Below are positions 55,539 to 64,000 of a DNA stretch of 64,000 nucleotides, in pieces (the stretch's first letter is position 1; each line of letters opens with the position of its first letter). A program made the translations under genes and the position numbers. The notes beneath the pieces were generated by a model. That model ran no database searches, was not told the origin of the DNA, and saw only the letters and a program-made list of their open reading frames with translations. Source of the stretch: Globisporangium splendens (taxonomy: Eukaryota; Oomycota; Peronosporomycetes; Pythiales; Pythiaceae); the NCBI GenBank assembly GCA_006386115.1, contig VFIW01000006.1:1651060-1715059 (forward strand). Reading direction: 5' to 3'.

Positions 55539-58157
55539 ATGGAAAGCCCAGCTACCCCAACCCTCCCCCAACCCTCGACTGTCGCACCAGCCTCGATTTC
55601 TGGGTTCACACCCAGTACCTCGACTGGTACCACTGTTGCCCCATCCCCGTCCGAAAATTTGGATCCCGCCGATCCTCGCCCAAGCGAAAACGTGCTTGCG
55701 CTCCTGGCGACGGATCCTGTTTCTGGCGACCATCCTCCTGTGACCGACCCAGCCGCCGGCGCTTCCACTGATTCGGAAGAAATAGTGGACGAGCCGATGG
55801 ATCCTGCGGTGAATGCAAGAGGGTCGAACGACGACGGCTCTGGCGATGTCCCGATGTTGCCTCCGCCTGCGAACTCGACTGGTGCCGACAGCCATGCCGG
55901 CAATTCGGTGCCGCCGCCTCCTGCATCCTCGGCTCCTGTTACGGACACGCGCTTGAGCATGGCCGACATCCTTCGCCTGCAAGAAGACATCTGCCGCGAC
56001 CGAGCCGTCGTTGACGCTTCTCGTCGCCGCGTGGAAACTCCGAAGCCCCTCGCTGTCGACATCGAGGCCATTGAACGCCAGTATGCTGCTGGTGGCGACT
56101 GGTCCAACATTGCGTCACGATTGGAGCAAGCGCGTCCTTACCAGCTTCCGAGAGCCAAGTATGATATGGTGATCGAGACTGGTAGGGCCCTCGCGAAGAC
56201 TCCAGTGCAAAAGATCTTGGCGTCGCTTGCGAGTTCCGGTCACGGCAACGCAGCGCTCGAAGAGCTTTACAAGCGATTCGAGATCGGTCAGATCTCCAAG
56301 CTTCCTGGTGGCAACTTGCGCGTCAAGGTCAAGTCGAAGGATGCCTGCGTGCGCTTGGAGCGCACCAAGGTGAACATCCTTGGAGGTGTCTTCACCTTCA
56401 AGGAGTTCGACATCCTCGGCGACAAGTACTACCTCGACATCTCGAACGTCGACTCGGACACGAACACAGACCTCATCCTTGAACGTCTGTTCATTCTCGG
56501 ATGCAAGCCTGTGTACGACACCTTCCGCGAAGTGAACCTCGCAACGGGTGTAACGTCAGCGACGTGGCGTGTCTACTTCTTGTCAAGCTCGTGTCCAAGT
56601 GCGCTGATCATCAACAGCGGTGTCTGCGATCAAGTGATCTTCGACAACAAGCTTCACCCTGCCCACGGCAAAAATGCGCCGTTCCGCTCGGAGCGTCTGC
56701 CTTTCGGCTATCGCTCTACACAGGCTCTTGAGCTTGGAGTGCCAGGTGGCGTGTTTCCGTTCCCTGGCTCGTTGTCTGAGCCAGCCCTCAGAAGTCAGAA
56801 GCCAAACCAGCACGGTTCTGCGAAGTCGTACGCCCAAGCCGCAGCAGCTACTCTGAAGCAACCTTCGCCGCCGAGTGCGACCAAGGGACAAGTGAATGGA
56901 GATTCTCAGCCCCAGCGAGGAGCCCAGCATGGCCAGATTTCTGGTCTAATTGTGCCGAGAAAACCTGGCAGTACTGCCTCGGGTTTATCCGTGGGTACCT
57001 TCAACGGATCAACGGGGAAGATCACACCGCCTGCCAGCCCTCGAGTTGGTCCGCAGAAGCCTCTTCTCTTGACCAACGGCGACAGTGATGGGTTCCAACC
57101 CGTGACCAAGAAGAGCAACAAGAAGCGATCGAGGAACGGCGCCGACTTCGCCAACATGGTTGCCAAGCAACAGCCGCAGCCTCTTGACGGAATCGCGACG
57201 TCCAACTACTTCGACGTACTCCAATCGGTGGAGGTGGCTTTCGAAGCGAAGAAAGTGACCGCGGACAAGAAGTACGGCATTCGATACCAAGTTCTGCCGA
57301 CTGAAGTCAAGCGACCAGAGGCGTTGAAGGAGTCCAAGGAATCGGCTTTCTTCATCGAGAAGCACCACACGAAAGTGAGGAAGTCGCCGAAAGCTTCTCA
57401 CATCGTGGAAGTGGCCGAGTCGATGGCGAACGATGAGAACACTGCTCTTCTCAGCGTTCTCCCAGACCGATTGACTCACGCCGACACGAAGGTTGACGCT
57501 GCGTGCAAGATCGTTGCGAACGCCACCAACGCTGATCATGTGACCAAACACGCTGTCGAGAACCCGCTCGCGTTCAACAGTGCTCTGTCGCTCAAGATGG
57601 CAGGGACTGGACACGAGATGCAGGAGCTCGCTCAGCTTCACATGATCAACCGCGTCTTGAGTGCTTCCGACCCAAGTGAAGACACGACATTCAGTACGAA
57701 GTGGAAGAAGTTTATGAAAACCAAGGTTCCGTCGACGCGAGGGGATCTGTTCCACACCGCTGCAAAGTGGTGGACAACGTCGGAGCCAGTCCGAGAACTG
57801 TCGCGAGCGACGAAGGCACTGAGTCTCTTTGAACTCATGCTGATGTCCATCGCCCCGACAATCTTCGCGAATGACCACTGGATCCAGTACCTGACTGGGA
57901 TGCCGGTGCCGTGGATCCCTGCACACCACACCCGTCTGCTGCATCCCAACACGCTGCTGATGCTGCTGCGCTCAGAGCTTGGAGCGTTGTGCATGAAGCA
58001 ATGGGCCGAAGTGCAGTGGCAAGGACGCATTCTTGAGGACCTGGAAGCTCTTCGCGACCTCGAAGACTACTACCCAGATGACGCGTCGGTCTTGAAGCTC
58101 CAGGTGGTCGATGGAAGCGTGGTGATGGCAGCGGGCAGCCTCGCTGTCAGTTGCTAA
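55539..58157 (+). CDS. LINE ORF1 protein (tRL-5)
   Basis: 872 aa, intact, ATG 55539 (ccccATGG). N-terminal 150 residues Pro/Ser/Thr-rich. Then VETPKPLAVDIEAIERQYAA, GGNLRVKVKSKDACVRLERT, CDQVIFDNKLHPAHGKNAP, KKSNKKRSRNGADFANMV, KHHTKVRKSPK and PVPWIPAHHTRLLHP, ending AVSC and TAA. ORF2 follows in the +1 frame with no ATG. Confidence 0.9.
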   Translation: MESPATPTLPQPSTVAPASISGFTPSTSTGTTVAPSPSENLDPADPRPSENVLALLATDPVSGDHPPVTDPAAGASTDSEEIVDEPMDPAVNARGSNDDGSGDVPMLPPPANSTGADSHAGNSVPPPPASSAPVTDTRLSMADILRLQEDICRDRAVVDASRRRVETPKPLAVDIEAIERQYAAGGDWSNIASRLEQARPYQLPRAKYDMVIETGRALAKTPVQKILASLASSGHGNAALEELYKRFEIGQISKLPGGNLRVKVKSKDACVRLERTKVNILGGVFTFKEFDILGDKYYLDISNVDSDTNTDLILERLFILGCKPVYDTFREVNLATGVTSATWRVYFLSSSCPSALIINSGVCDQVIFDNKLHPAHGKNAPFRSERLPFGYRSTQALELGVPGGVFPFPGSLSEPALRSQKPNQHGSAKSYAQAAAATLKQPSPPSATKGQVNGDSQPQRGAQHGQISGLIVPRKPGSTASGLSVGTFNGSTGKITPPASPRVGPQKPLLLTNGDSDGFQPVTKKSNKKRSRNGADFANMVAKQQPQPLDGIATSNYFDVLQSVEVAFEAKKVTADKKYGIRYQVLPTEVKRPEALKESKESAFFIEKHHTKVRKSPKASHIVEVAESMANDENTALLSVLPDRLTHADTKVDAACKIVANATNADHVTKHAVENPLAFNSALSLKMAGTGHEMQELAQLHMINRVLSASDPSEDTTFSTKWKKFMKTKVPSTRGDLFHTAAKWWTTSEPVRELSRATKALSLFELMLMSIAPTIFANDHWIQYLTGMPVPWIPAHHTRLLHPNTLLMLLRSELGALCMKQWAEVQWQGRILEDLEALRDLEDYYPDDASVLKLQVVDGSVVMAAGSLAVSC

Positions 58158-58203
58158 ACCAACCTCGACTCAGCCCTCGTGGAGCAACATTAGTGTCCTA
58201 ACC

Positions 58204-61200
58204 GTGAACACTAATGGCATCAAAGACAACGGTCACTTATTTATCGACAACATGGTATCGAAGCACTCGATATCGTGTGTCCAGGAAACCAAGTTCAGCG
58301 ACAAGCAACACCTCTCGACCTTCAAGTTTCACCTCGACTCAAGCTTCAAGCACCAAGTCTTCGTGAACGATCCGAACTCCCAGTTGGATCGACCCACACG
58401 CGGACGTAGTGGCGGTGTTCTCACTGTTCTTCGCTCTGACGTGCCGGGTTTCGAAACGGCTGCGGAACAATCAAGCCTCGCCGTCCCAGGTCGGTACCTC
58501 GTTGTGAAGCTGATGGTGAGCGACGCTCCCGTCTACATTCACAACGTGTACGCTCCAGTGGACCGACAGGAAAAGCAACAATTCTTCTCGAGTCTCTCGA
58601 CCGAAGGCTTTGAAGATCAAGCGACACACCTTGTGTTGGGGGATCTGAATACGCCTTTGGATCCCAGACTCGACTCCTCATCTCCAGATCTACGCTACGA
58701 CCCCGGTCGGTCCAGCTGTCTCGAGTGGTTGGCGAAGCTGGGTGTTGTCGATGCGTGGCGGATCCACTACGACACCAAGCGAGTCTTCACCGGTCCCCTT
58801 CCGCGGAAGAACCGACTCGACTACATCTTGCTGTCGGAGGACTTCTACACACGCTTCTATGACGACTCCAAGTACTTCCTGCCGAAGCATGCTGGCGACC
58901 ACCTCGCTCACAGTGTGAGCTTCCGGTCTGGTTCGCAGCTCCACGGTCGGGGATACTGGAAGTTCCCTCGCTACCTGCTGGAGTATCCAGTGGTGGTGTC
59001 TGCGATCGAGAAAGAAGCTGAACTGGTTCGAGATGAGCTGCGCACCTCGACGAACCCAGGTAAAATCTGGGAACAGTGGAAGGCGAGCATCAAGACCCAA
59101 CTCCAAGACGTGCAGAAGAAGCTTCGGCAACAAGACACGCAGGCTGTCGAAGAGGCTCGGATCGCGCTCGATCACGCTGCTGCTCGGTATCGCGTCGCTT
59201 CCAGTGACTCGAACCGAGAGCATTTCGACGAAGCCATGAGGAACTACAAGGAGACGGTCACGCGGACAAGTCAGTACAACCAGGACAGTGCGTTTGACTT
59301 CCAAGCGGCCAACTCTGAAAAGTCGACCAAGCACTTCTTCCGTCCGCTGGACACGAGCTTGAGAAGGGTCTCGATCGAGGGGGTGGTGACACCGAGTGGC
59401 AGTGTCTCATCGAATCCTCAAGAGATATCGCTTCGCTTCCTGGAACACTGGGGGTCCGAGATGGGAGATCCCGACAATCCAGCAGGGAGAGCTCCTCCAC
59501 CCGACGAAACCATGCAACGCAAGCTTCTCGACTCCATCGTCCGGTTCGCATCGGAAACGGATCGAGACATCCTGAATGCACCAGTCACATCTCACGATCT
59601 GGCGGATGCGATTCGACACATGAAGGCGACGTCGGCTCCTGGCATGGACGGCTTGACTGCTGGTTTCTACCAGGTCGCTCCGGACGTCTTCGGCGAGTGT
59701 CTGAGCATCGTGTTCAATGATCGACTCCAACGAGGAGTGCTTTTGCCATCTCAGCGCAAGTCTGCCGTCGTGCTGCTGCACAAGAAGGGTTCGCGAGCAC
59801 AACCAGGCAACTACCGACCTATCGCACTTGTGCAGGTCGATGTGAAGGTGTTGTCGAAGGCGCTGACGTATCGACTTCAGCAAGTCATCCTCGACTTGAT
59901 CCACCCCGACCAAAAGGGCTTCGTCAAAGGTCGCTCGATTCATCACCACGTTCGGTTCCTCGCAGATCTCCAAGATCTGGTGACTAGCCTGGGCGAAGAA
60001 GCGTACGCGCTGTTCTTGGACTTCGAGAAGGCGTTCGACCGAGTGAACTGGGACTACATGTTCCGGGTGCTCGAGCGAATGGGGTTCGGCTCGGAGTTTG
60101 CTCAGTGGATCAAGCTCCTGTACACCGAGCCGCAAGCGCATCTTCTCATCAACCAGAACATCCAGCCTGCGCTGCATCCGACGAGAGGCGTGAAGCAGGG
60201 CGACCCGTTGTCTGCGCTGCTATTTATCTTGACCATCGAGCCGCTAGGCAACCTGCTGCGGTCCCACGAAGAGTTCGGAGTGTGTCTCAACGCAGACCAC
60301 ACCGCCACGAGCACGTTCTTCGCGGACGACTCGACTCTTCTCGGCAGCTCGATTGCAAACCTGCAGGCGCAGCTCGGGATCGTGGAAGAGTACTGCAGAG
60401 GCTCCGGCGCGAAGCTCAACCTGTCCAAGTCGATGCTGCTGGCGCTGAACCGGAACCAAGACTGCCCGCTGCTCCCCGGAGTGCATGTGCTCGGTCGCAC
60501 GGAGACGGTGAAGTACCTCGGCATCCCGTTCAGCCAGTCACCCGTCGGTGACAACATCGTCGAGTTCCTCGAGCAGCGCTTCTACGACGGCTTCAAGGCT
60601 TGGTACAGACGCGCGAGAACGCTTCGTGGCAGGCTCTTGGTAGCTCAAACGATGGTGCTCTCCCGTCTATGGCACTACACACAACATGTGTCGATCCCCC
60701 CGGCAGTCGTGAGGAGGTGGCAGTCGATGCTGAATCGGTTCGTGCTGAGTCGGAAGCACGACCGCGACGCATCGCACATCCAGCTCATCCCTCGCGAGTT
60801 CCTGTATCAACGACGGAGTGACGGTGGACTGCAGATCCCAAGCCTGGAAGCACACCTCAAGCGGCAACGTCTTCAGCTTGTGCTGCAGTTTATGCGAGCT
60901 GTGACTGCAGATGGTGTGCTGAACTGGACGACAGCGAGCACAGAGCTGCTCAAGCTCGTCCTTCCACGCACAGGTGGCTGCAACGCGCTCGACTTCCTCA
61001 CGATCTCTCCGCTCCGACATGGCGACATGATCCAGTGGAAACTGACTTCAGCGTGGTGGCGAGCGACGTGGAAATCGTGGTACACGATTCGCTGGGAGAT
61101 CACTTGGCACGACCTTCCTTCGGACGAGCGCGCTTGGTACGGTCTTCAACAGCCGATTTGGTTCCACTCGGACGCAGCGCTTCACTTCGAGCAAGCCGCG

Positions 61201-62277
61201 CGGACTCACACCAGCTCAGCGCACCGTCGGTGCATTGGGATGGTGTCTGAACCACAGCGCAGCTTTCGGTTGCACGTGTCAAGAGTCTTCAGTGTGCGGT
61301 CACTCGCTGACTTCATGCTCGAAGGTTGTGCTTGGCCGTCGCAGCAAGAGTTCGTCCAGCGCCATCTCGACTTCACGCTCGTGTCTACGACACCTGGTCA
61401 ACAGGTGAAGTGGCTGCGAGTGCTGTACAACGAGGCAACGCAGATCGTCGAGCGTCTGGGCGCGGTGCAGCTTGTTCTACAGCCCCCTGGTGGCGTGAGA
61501 CGACTGCTGCCGCATCTCGGTTGCAAGAGTGGGGTGAAGGCGTGCTTGGTCCCAGCGATCCCAAGGTCAGCGCTTCTCCGCGTGGTGTGGACGCCAGCAA
61601 TGCCGACAAAGCCGCACCCGATGACGATACACTCCCAGCGAGTGGGCGACGAGCAGATCAAAGCGTACGTCAAGCACAGCAAGCATCTGCGCAAGATCCT
61701 ACTCCCCGTCTTCGAAGACCTGCAGTTCCGACTGGCGTTCCGTCTTCTGCCGGTGCGCTCGCGGTTCTGGTTTCTTGAAGCGTCGACTCCTGGCATCCAA
61801 CGCTGTGTTCGAGACGGATGCGACGCAATCGAGACGGAGCAGCACTTGTTCTTCGAGTGTATGCTGGCAGCGCAGCTGTGGGAGCACATGCGGAGACTGA
61901 TGGCTCCGCTTCTCCGATCCGAGTTGACGTGGGCGATGGTGGTGACAGCGAGGAAACCAGCGGTGCGAGACGAGTGGAAGGAGTGTGAGGACATTGTCTA
62001 CGATGTGTGGCACACGCTCCGCGCTGTGACGCTCCACTTCCTCTGGTCCGATCGCAATCGGTGCTTGTTCGACGGAAGACAGCCGACACCAGCGACCCCC
62101 GCGCTCTCTGTGATCTTCTCGACGTTCTGTGCGCATGCTCGGTTCTTCCAGCGGCGCCTGTACAAGCAAGAAGACCAGCAAGCGTTACACAAAGTGGTGA
62201 GCGCGTTGAAGACAAATGTGGCGTTCGGTAACTTCGTCGGCACGCATACGACGTTACTCCATGTGCGCACCTTGTGA
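58204..62277 (+). CDS. LINE ORF2: APE endonuclease and reverse transcriptase (tRL-5)
   Basis: 1357 codons counted from GTG 58204, intact. Endonuclease: VNTNGIKDNG, CVQETKF, YAPVD, LGDLNTPLD, RLDYILLS, GDHLAH. RT: KVLSKALTYRLQQV, FLDFEKAFDRVNWDYM, GVKQGDPLSALLF, FFADDS, YLGIPF. C-terminus: CVRDGCDAIETEQHLFFEC, DRNRCLFDGRQP. The conserved in-frame codons just upstream (SWSNISVLTVNTNG) suggest that translation enters from before 58204. The first 500 nt are nearly identical to tRL-1, later parts to tRL-4, so the copy is mosaic. Confidence 0.95.
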   Translation: MNTNGIKDNGHLFIDNMVSKHSISCVQETKFSDKQHLSTFKFHLDSSFKHQVFVNDPNSQLDRPTRGRSGGVLTVLRSDVPGFETAAEQSSLAVPGRYLVVKLMVSDAPVYIHNVYAPVDRQEKQQFFSSLSTEGFEDQATHLVLGDLNTPLDPRLDSSSPDLRYDPGRSSCLEWLAKLGVVDAWRIHYDTKRVFTGPLPRKNRLDYILLSEDFYTRFYDDSKYFLPKHAGDHLAHSVSFRSGSQLHGRGYWKFPRYLLEYPVVVSAIEKEAELVRDELRTSTNPGKIWEQWKASIKTQLQDVQKKLRQQDTQAVEEARIALDHAAARYRVASSDSNREHFDEAMRNYKETVTRTSQYNQDSAFDFQAANSEKSTKHFFRPLDTSLRRVSIEGVVTPSGSVSSNPQEISLRFLEHWGSEMGDPDNPAGRAPPPDETMQRKLLDSIVRFASETDRDILNAPVTSHDLADAIRHMKATSAPGMDGLTAGFYQVAPDVFGECLSIVFNDRLQRGVLLPSQRKSAVVLLHKKGSRAQPGNYRPIALVQVDVKVLSKALTYRLQQVILDLIHPDQKGFVKGRSIHHHVRFLADLQDLVTSLGEEAYALFLDFEKAFDRVNWDYMFRVLERMGFGSEFAQWIKLLYTEPQAHLLINQNIQPALHPTRGVKQGDPLSALLFILTIEPLGNLLRSHEEFGVCLNADHTATSTFFADDSTLLGSSIANLQAQLGIVEEYCRGSGAKLNLSKSMLLALNRNQDCPLLPGVHVLGRTETVKYLGIPFSQSPVGDNIVEFLEQRFYDGFKAWYRRARTLRGRLLVAQTMVLSRLWHYTQHVSIPPAVVRRWQSMLNRFVLSRKHDRDASHIQLIPREFLYQRRSDGGLQIPSLEAHLKRQRLQLVLQFMRAVTADGVLNWTTASTELLKLVLPRTGGCNALDFLTISPLRHGDMIQWKLTSAWWRATWKSWYTIRWEITWHDLPSDERAWYGLQQPIWFHSDAALHFEQAARTHTSSAHRRCIGMVSEPQRSFRLHVSRVFSVRSLADFMLEGCAWPSQQEFVQRHLDFTLVSTTPGQQVKWLRVLYNEATQIVERLGAVQLVLQPPGGVRRLLPHLGCKSGVKACLVPAIPRSALLRVVWTPAMPTKPHPMTIHSQRVGDEQIKAYVKHSKHLRKILLPVFEDLQFRLAFRLLPVRSRFWFLEASTPGIQRCVRDGCDAIETEQHLFFECMLAAQLWEHMRRLMAPLLRSELTWAMVVTARKPAVRDEWKECEDIVYDVWHTLRAVTLHFLWSDRNRCLFDGRQPTPATPALSVIFSTFCAHARFFQRRLYKQEDQQALHKVVSALKTNVAFGNFVGTHTTLLHVRTL

Positions 62278-62858
62278 TCTCCTCCACTTGATTGACTAGC
62301 CCTGCACACTATCACCACATATTTTGCGCGCAAGAAAACAACACAACACATGCGTTGGTCAAAGCAGTCCCAGCACTTGCACCAAACGCACACAGCAAAC
62401 ATTACCTTGCGACGATGGCGCTCAGCAGCACCACTTCACGTCCACGAGTGCCTGGCCAGCCCCAGCGACCGCTGAACAGGACGACGCCTCGACTTCCACC
62501 GCTCCACGCGCTCAAGCCTCTCCAGTTGGTCTTTTGCCCCTAGACACCCTTTCAGGGCTCATGCAGTGACAATATAGCCCCAACCAAATTGGCCAAGCAC
62601 GCTTCGCGACTGCAGTCGGGATCCGACCCGCTCTTACAGCCCCTGGAGCCGTCCCTGCAGAACTGGACTTGAAGACGACAATACTATACATGTATACCGG
62701 ACTCAAACTGTATACCAGTACACACTTCCACATGGACATTTGTTACAAAAAAACAAAACAAAATGTATACTAGAGTAGTATAGTAAGTGTATACCTCTAT
62801 TTTGCTAGGTAGATTGAGTAGTCACTCTGTCTAATTCTAGTAATATAGACAACTTTCA
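62278..62858 (+). other. 3' region of tRL-5
   Basis: 581 bp after ORF2 without ORF3 or a convincing tRNA-like sequence. About 500 bp is unlike the other LINE 3' regions; only the final 55 bp are the family tail. No coding sign. Confidence 0.6.
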
Positions 62859-62875
62859 ACTGAGCCAAAGGAGCA

Positions 62876-63127
62876 CCCGGTGGCGTGGGTTAGTCGGATA
62901 AGCTTCTGGTCCTTACGGTGTGTGTTGCGGGTTCGAGCCCCACACCGGACACTTTCGTAATCGAACCAAACTTGGAGAACGGTCGGCTCCAAGCGAAATA
63001 TTACCGACCCCAGCCTCTGCGCACGACTTTCAGAAATAAATAACCCTTCGGTAGAATGCAGTGTATTGTCTTAGCCATAGCCGAGAAGGTATAAGGTTGT
63101 GTCAACGGTAATATACAGCCACTTTCA
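62876..63127 (+). mobile_element. tRNA-derived SINE at the same target
   Basis: 252 bp between duplications 62859-62875 and 63128-63144. The first 75 bp form a tRNA-like head on the + strand: acceptor-like cccggtg/caccgga, box A-like tggcgtgggttagtcgg, box B ggttcgagccc. Anticodon not clear. An unrelated body follows, ending cagccactttc, the same CTTTC end as the LINEs. It has internal Pol III promoter elements and no ORF. Confidence 0.75.
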
Positions 63128-63144
63128 ACTGAGCCAAAGGAGCA

Positions 63145-63812
63145 ATATACTCGCCCTACCCCACACGCTCACAACACATTCAAAACAACACACACAACAC
63201 ACGCGCTCCACACGCCACACCTCGCACACAACACACAACATCACACCATATTCACACACAACACCACGCGCGTCGCCACCTCCGCGACCTCCCACAGCCT
63301 CCGACAACCCCCTCTGCGCACACATGTTCATACCATGCATGTCGCCCCTCCACGAACCGAACCGAACCGAACCGAACCGCACGCGCGCACAACACAACAC
63401 AACACGGATCGCGTCTCTTGACCCCGTGTCCTGTCCTTGCGCTCGTCCTCCAGCTTCGCTCCAGACATCGCCCACACTCCACAAAAGCGGCTACACGGTC
63501 CACTGAGCGACGTCCGGTACGAAACCTACTCGCTTCAACATACATACATGCTTGATTGCTTGATTGCGTTATTGTGGAGGCGGCGTCGGAGAGGCAAGAG
63601 CACCCCGACGAACTCACAAAGCACCTGGGAAGCATCCTCGACACCTGCCAAAGCACACATCCATCTGTCCATCGTGTGCGCTCGTTCAGCATCCAAAAGC
63701 ATCCAAAAGCATTCAAAAGCATCCAAAACGAAAAGGATTGCTCCCTACCAGGATCGAACTGGTGACCTTCAGATTATGAGACTAACGCTCTACCGACTGA
63801 GCCAAAGGAGCA
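63145..63812. repeat. tRNA-Met array unit U9
   Basis: 668 bp, matches U7; joined directly to U10 (second empty site, 63812/63813). Confidence 0.95.
63739..63811 (-). tRNA. tRNA-Met(CAT), copy 9
   Basis: Identical to copy 1, same terminator. Confidence 0.97.
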
Positions 63813-64000
63813 ATATACTCGCTCTACCCCACACGCTCACAACACATTCAAAACCACACACACAACACACGCGCTACACACGCCACACCTCGCACACAAC
63901 ACACAACATCACACCATATTCACACACAACACCACGCGCGTCGCCACCTCCGCGACCTCCCACAGCCTCCGACAACCCCCTCTGCGCACACATGTCCATA
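63813..64000. repeat. tRNA-Met array unit U10 (cut by window end)
   Basis: First 188 bp of another unit with a few substitutions (ctcgctctacc, aaccacacac). The array therefore continues to the right. Confidence 0.93.

Larger units (their letters stand above)
55456..62858 (+). mobile_element. LINE tRL-5, both ORFs intact
   Basis: 7403 bp between duplications 55439-55455 and 62859-62875. 5' end cttctcaatttgccggctacccctcaag as in tRL-1. ORF1 and ORF2 are open; no ORF3. Tail: gctaggtagattgagtag, hairpin gtcta...tagac (62829-62850), AACTTTC. Best candidate in the window for an active copy. Confidence 0.94.

Noticed and set aside
62292..62543. Possible short ORF3 replacement in the tRL-5 3' region
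   Set aside because: No similarity to the ORF3 proteins, no recognisable domain, low-complexity Thr/Pro/Arg composition.

Overview
The window is a block of eukaryotic nuclear repeats with no ordinary single-copy host gene in recognisable form. GC-rich coding, Ty3-type chromodomain retrotransposons and the style of the LINE ORF1 proteins suggest a protist, most plausibly an oomycete. This is an inference: no host marker gene is present.

Left part (1-12662): two copies of one Ty3/gypsy chromovirus lie on the minus strand in LTR-internal-LTR-internal order. They share a central 943-bp LTR (3293-4235). Copy B (3293-12662) is complete and copy A runs off the window. Each carries a different one-base frameshift. 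Between pol and the 3' LTR of copy B, a 514-codon ORF on the opposite strand (4420-5964) overlaps the pol chromodomain. Copy B is inserted next to a degenerate coding remnant (12663-12965). 12966-13463 shows nothing recognisable.

Right part (13464-64000): a tandem array of about 670-800-bp units (U1-U10). Each complete unit ends in a minus-strand elongator tRNA-Met(CAT) gene with a Pol III T-run. Eight of the nine unit ends are occupied by retroelements, all + strand, inserted at the same base just upstream of the tRNA. Each is followed by a 17-bp copy of the first 16 tRNA bases plus one flanking base. Uninterrupted U7/U8 and U9/U10 junctions give the empty site. The inserts are five LINEs with APE endonuclease and reverse transcriptase (tRL-1 to tRL-5), five short non-autonomous elements (tS-a to tS-e) sharing LINE 5' or 3' ends, and one tRNA-derived SINE.

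Three of the five LINEs (tRL-1, tRL-3 and, inverted, tRL-4) carry a third ORF that appears to combine a chromodomain-like module with a papain/OTU-like cysteine-peptidase module. It is always accompanied by a degenerate tRNA-like sequence before the element 3' tail. LINE ORF2 lacks an AUG at its N-terminus in all five copies. tRL-5 has intact ORF1 and ORF2. The most interesting system here is this tRNA-targeting LINE family, with its short relatives and its chromodomain-peptidase ORF3 cassette.
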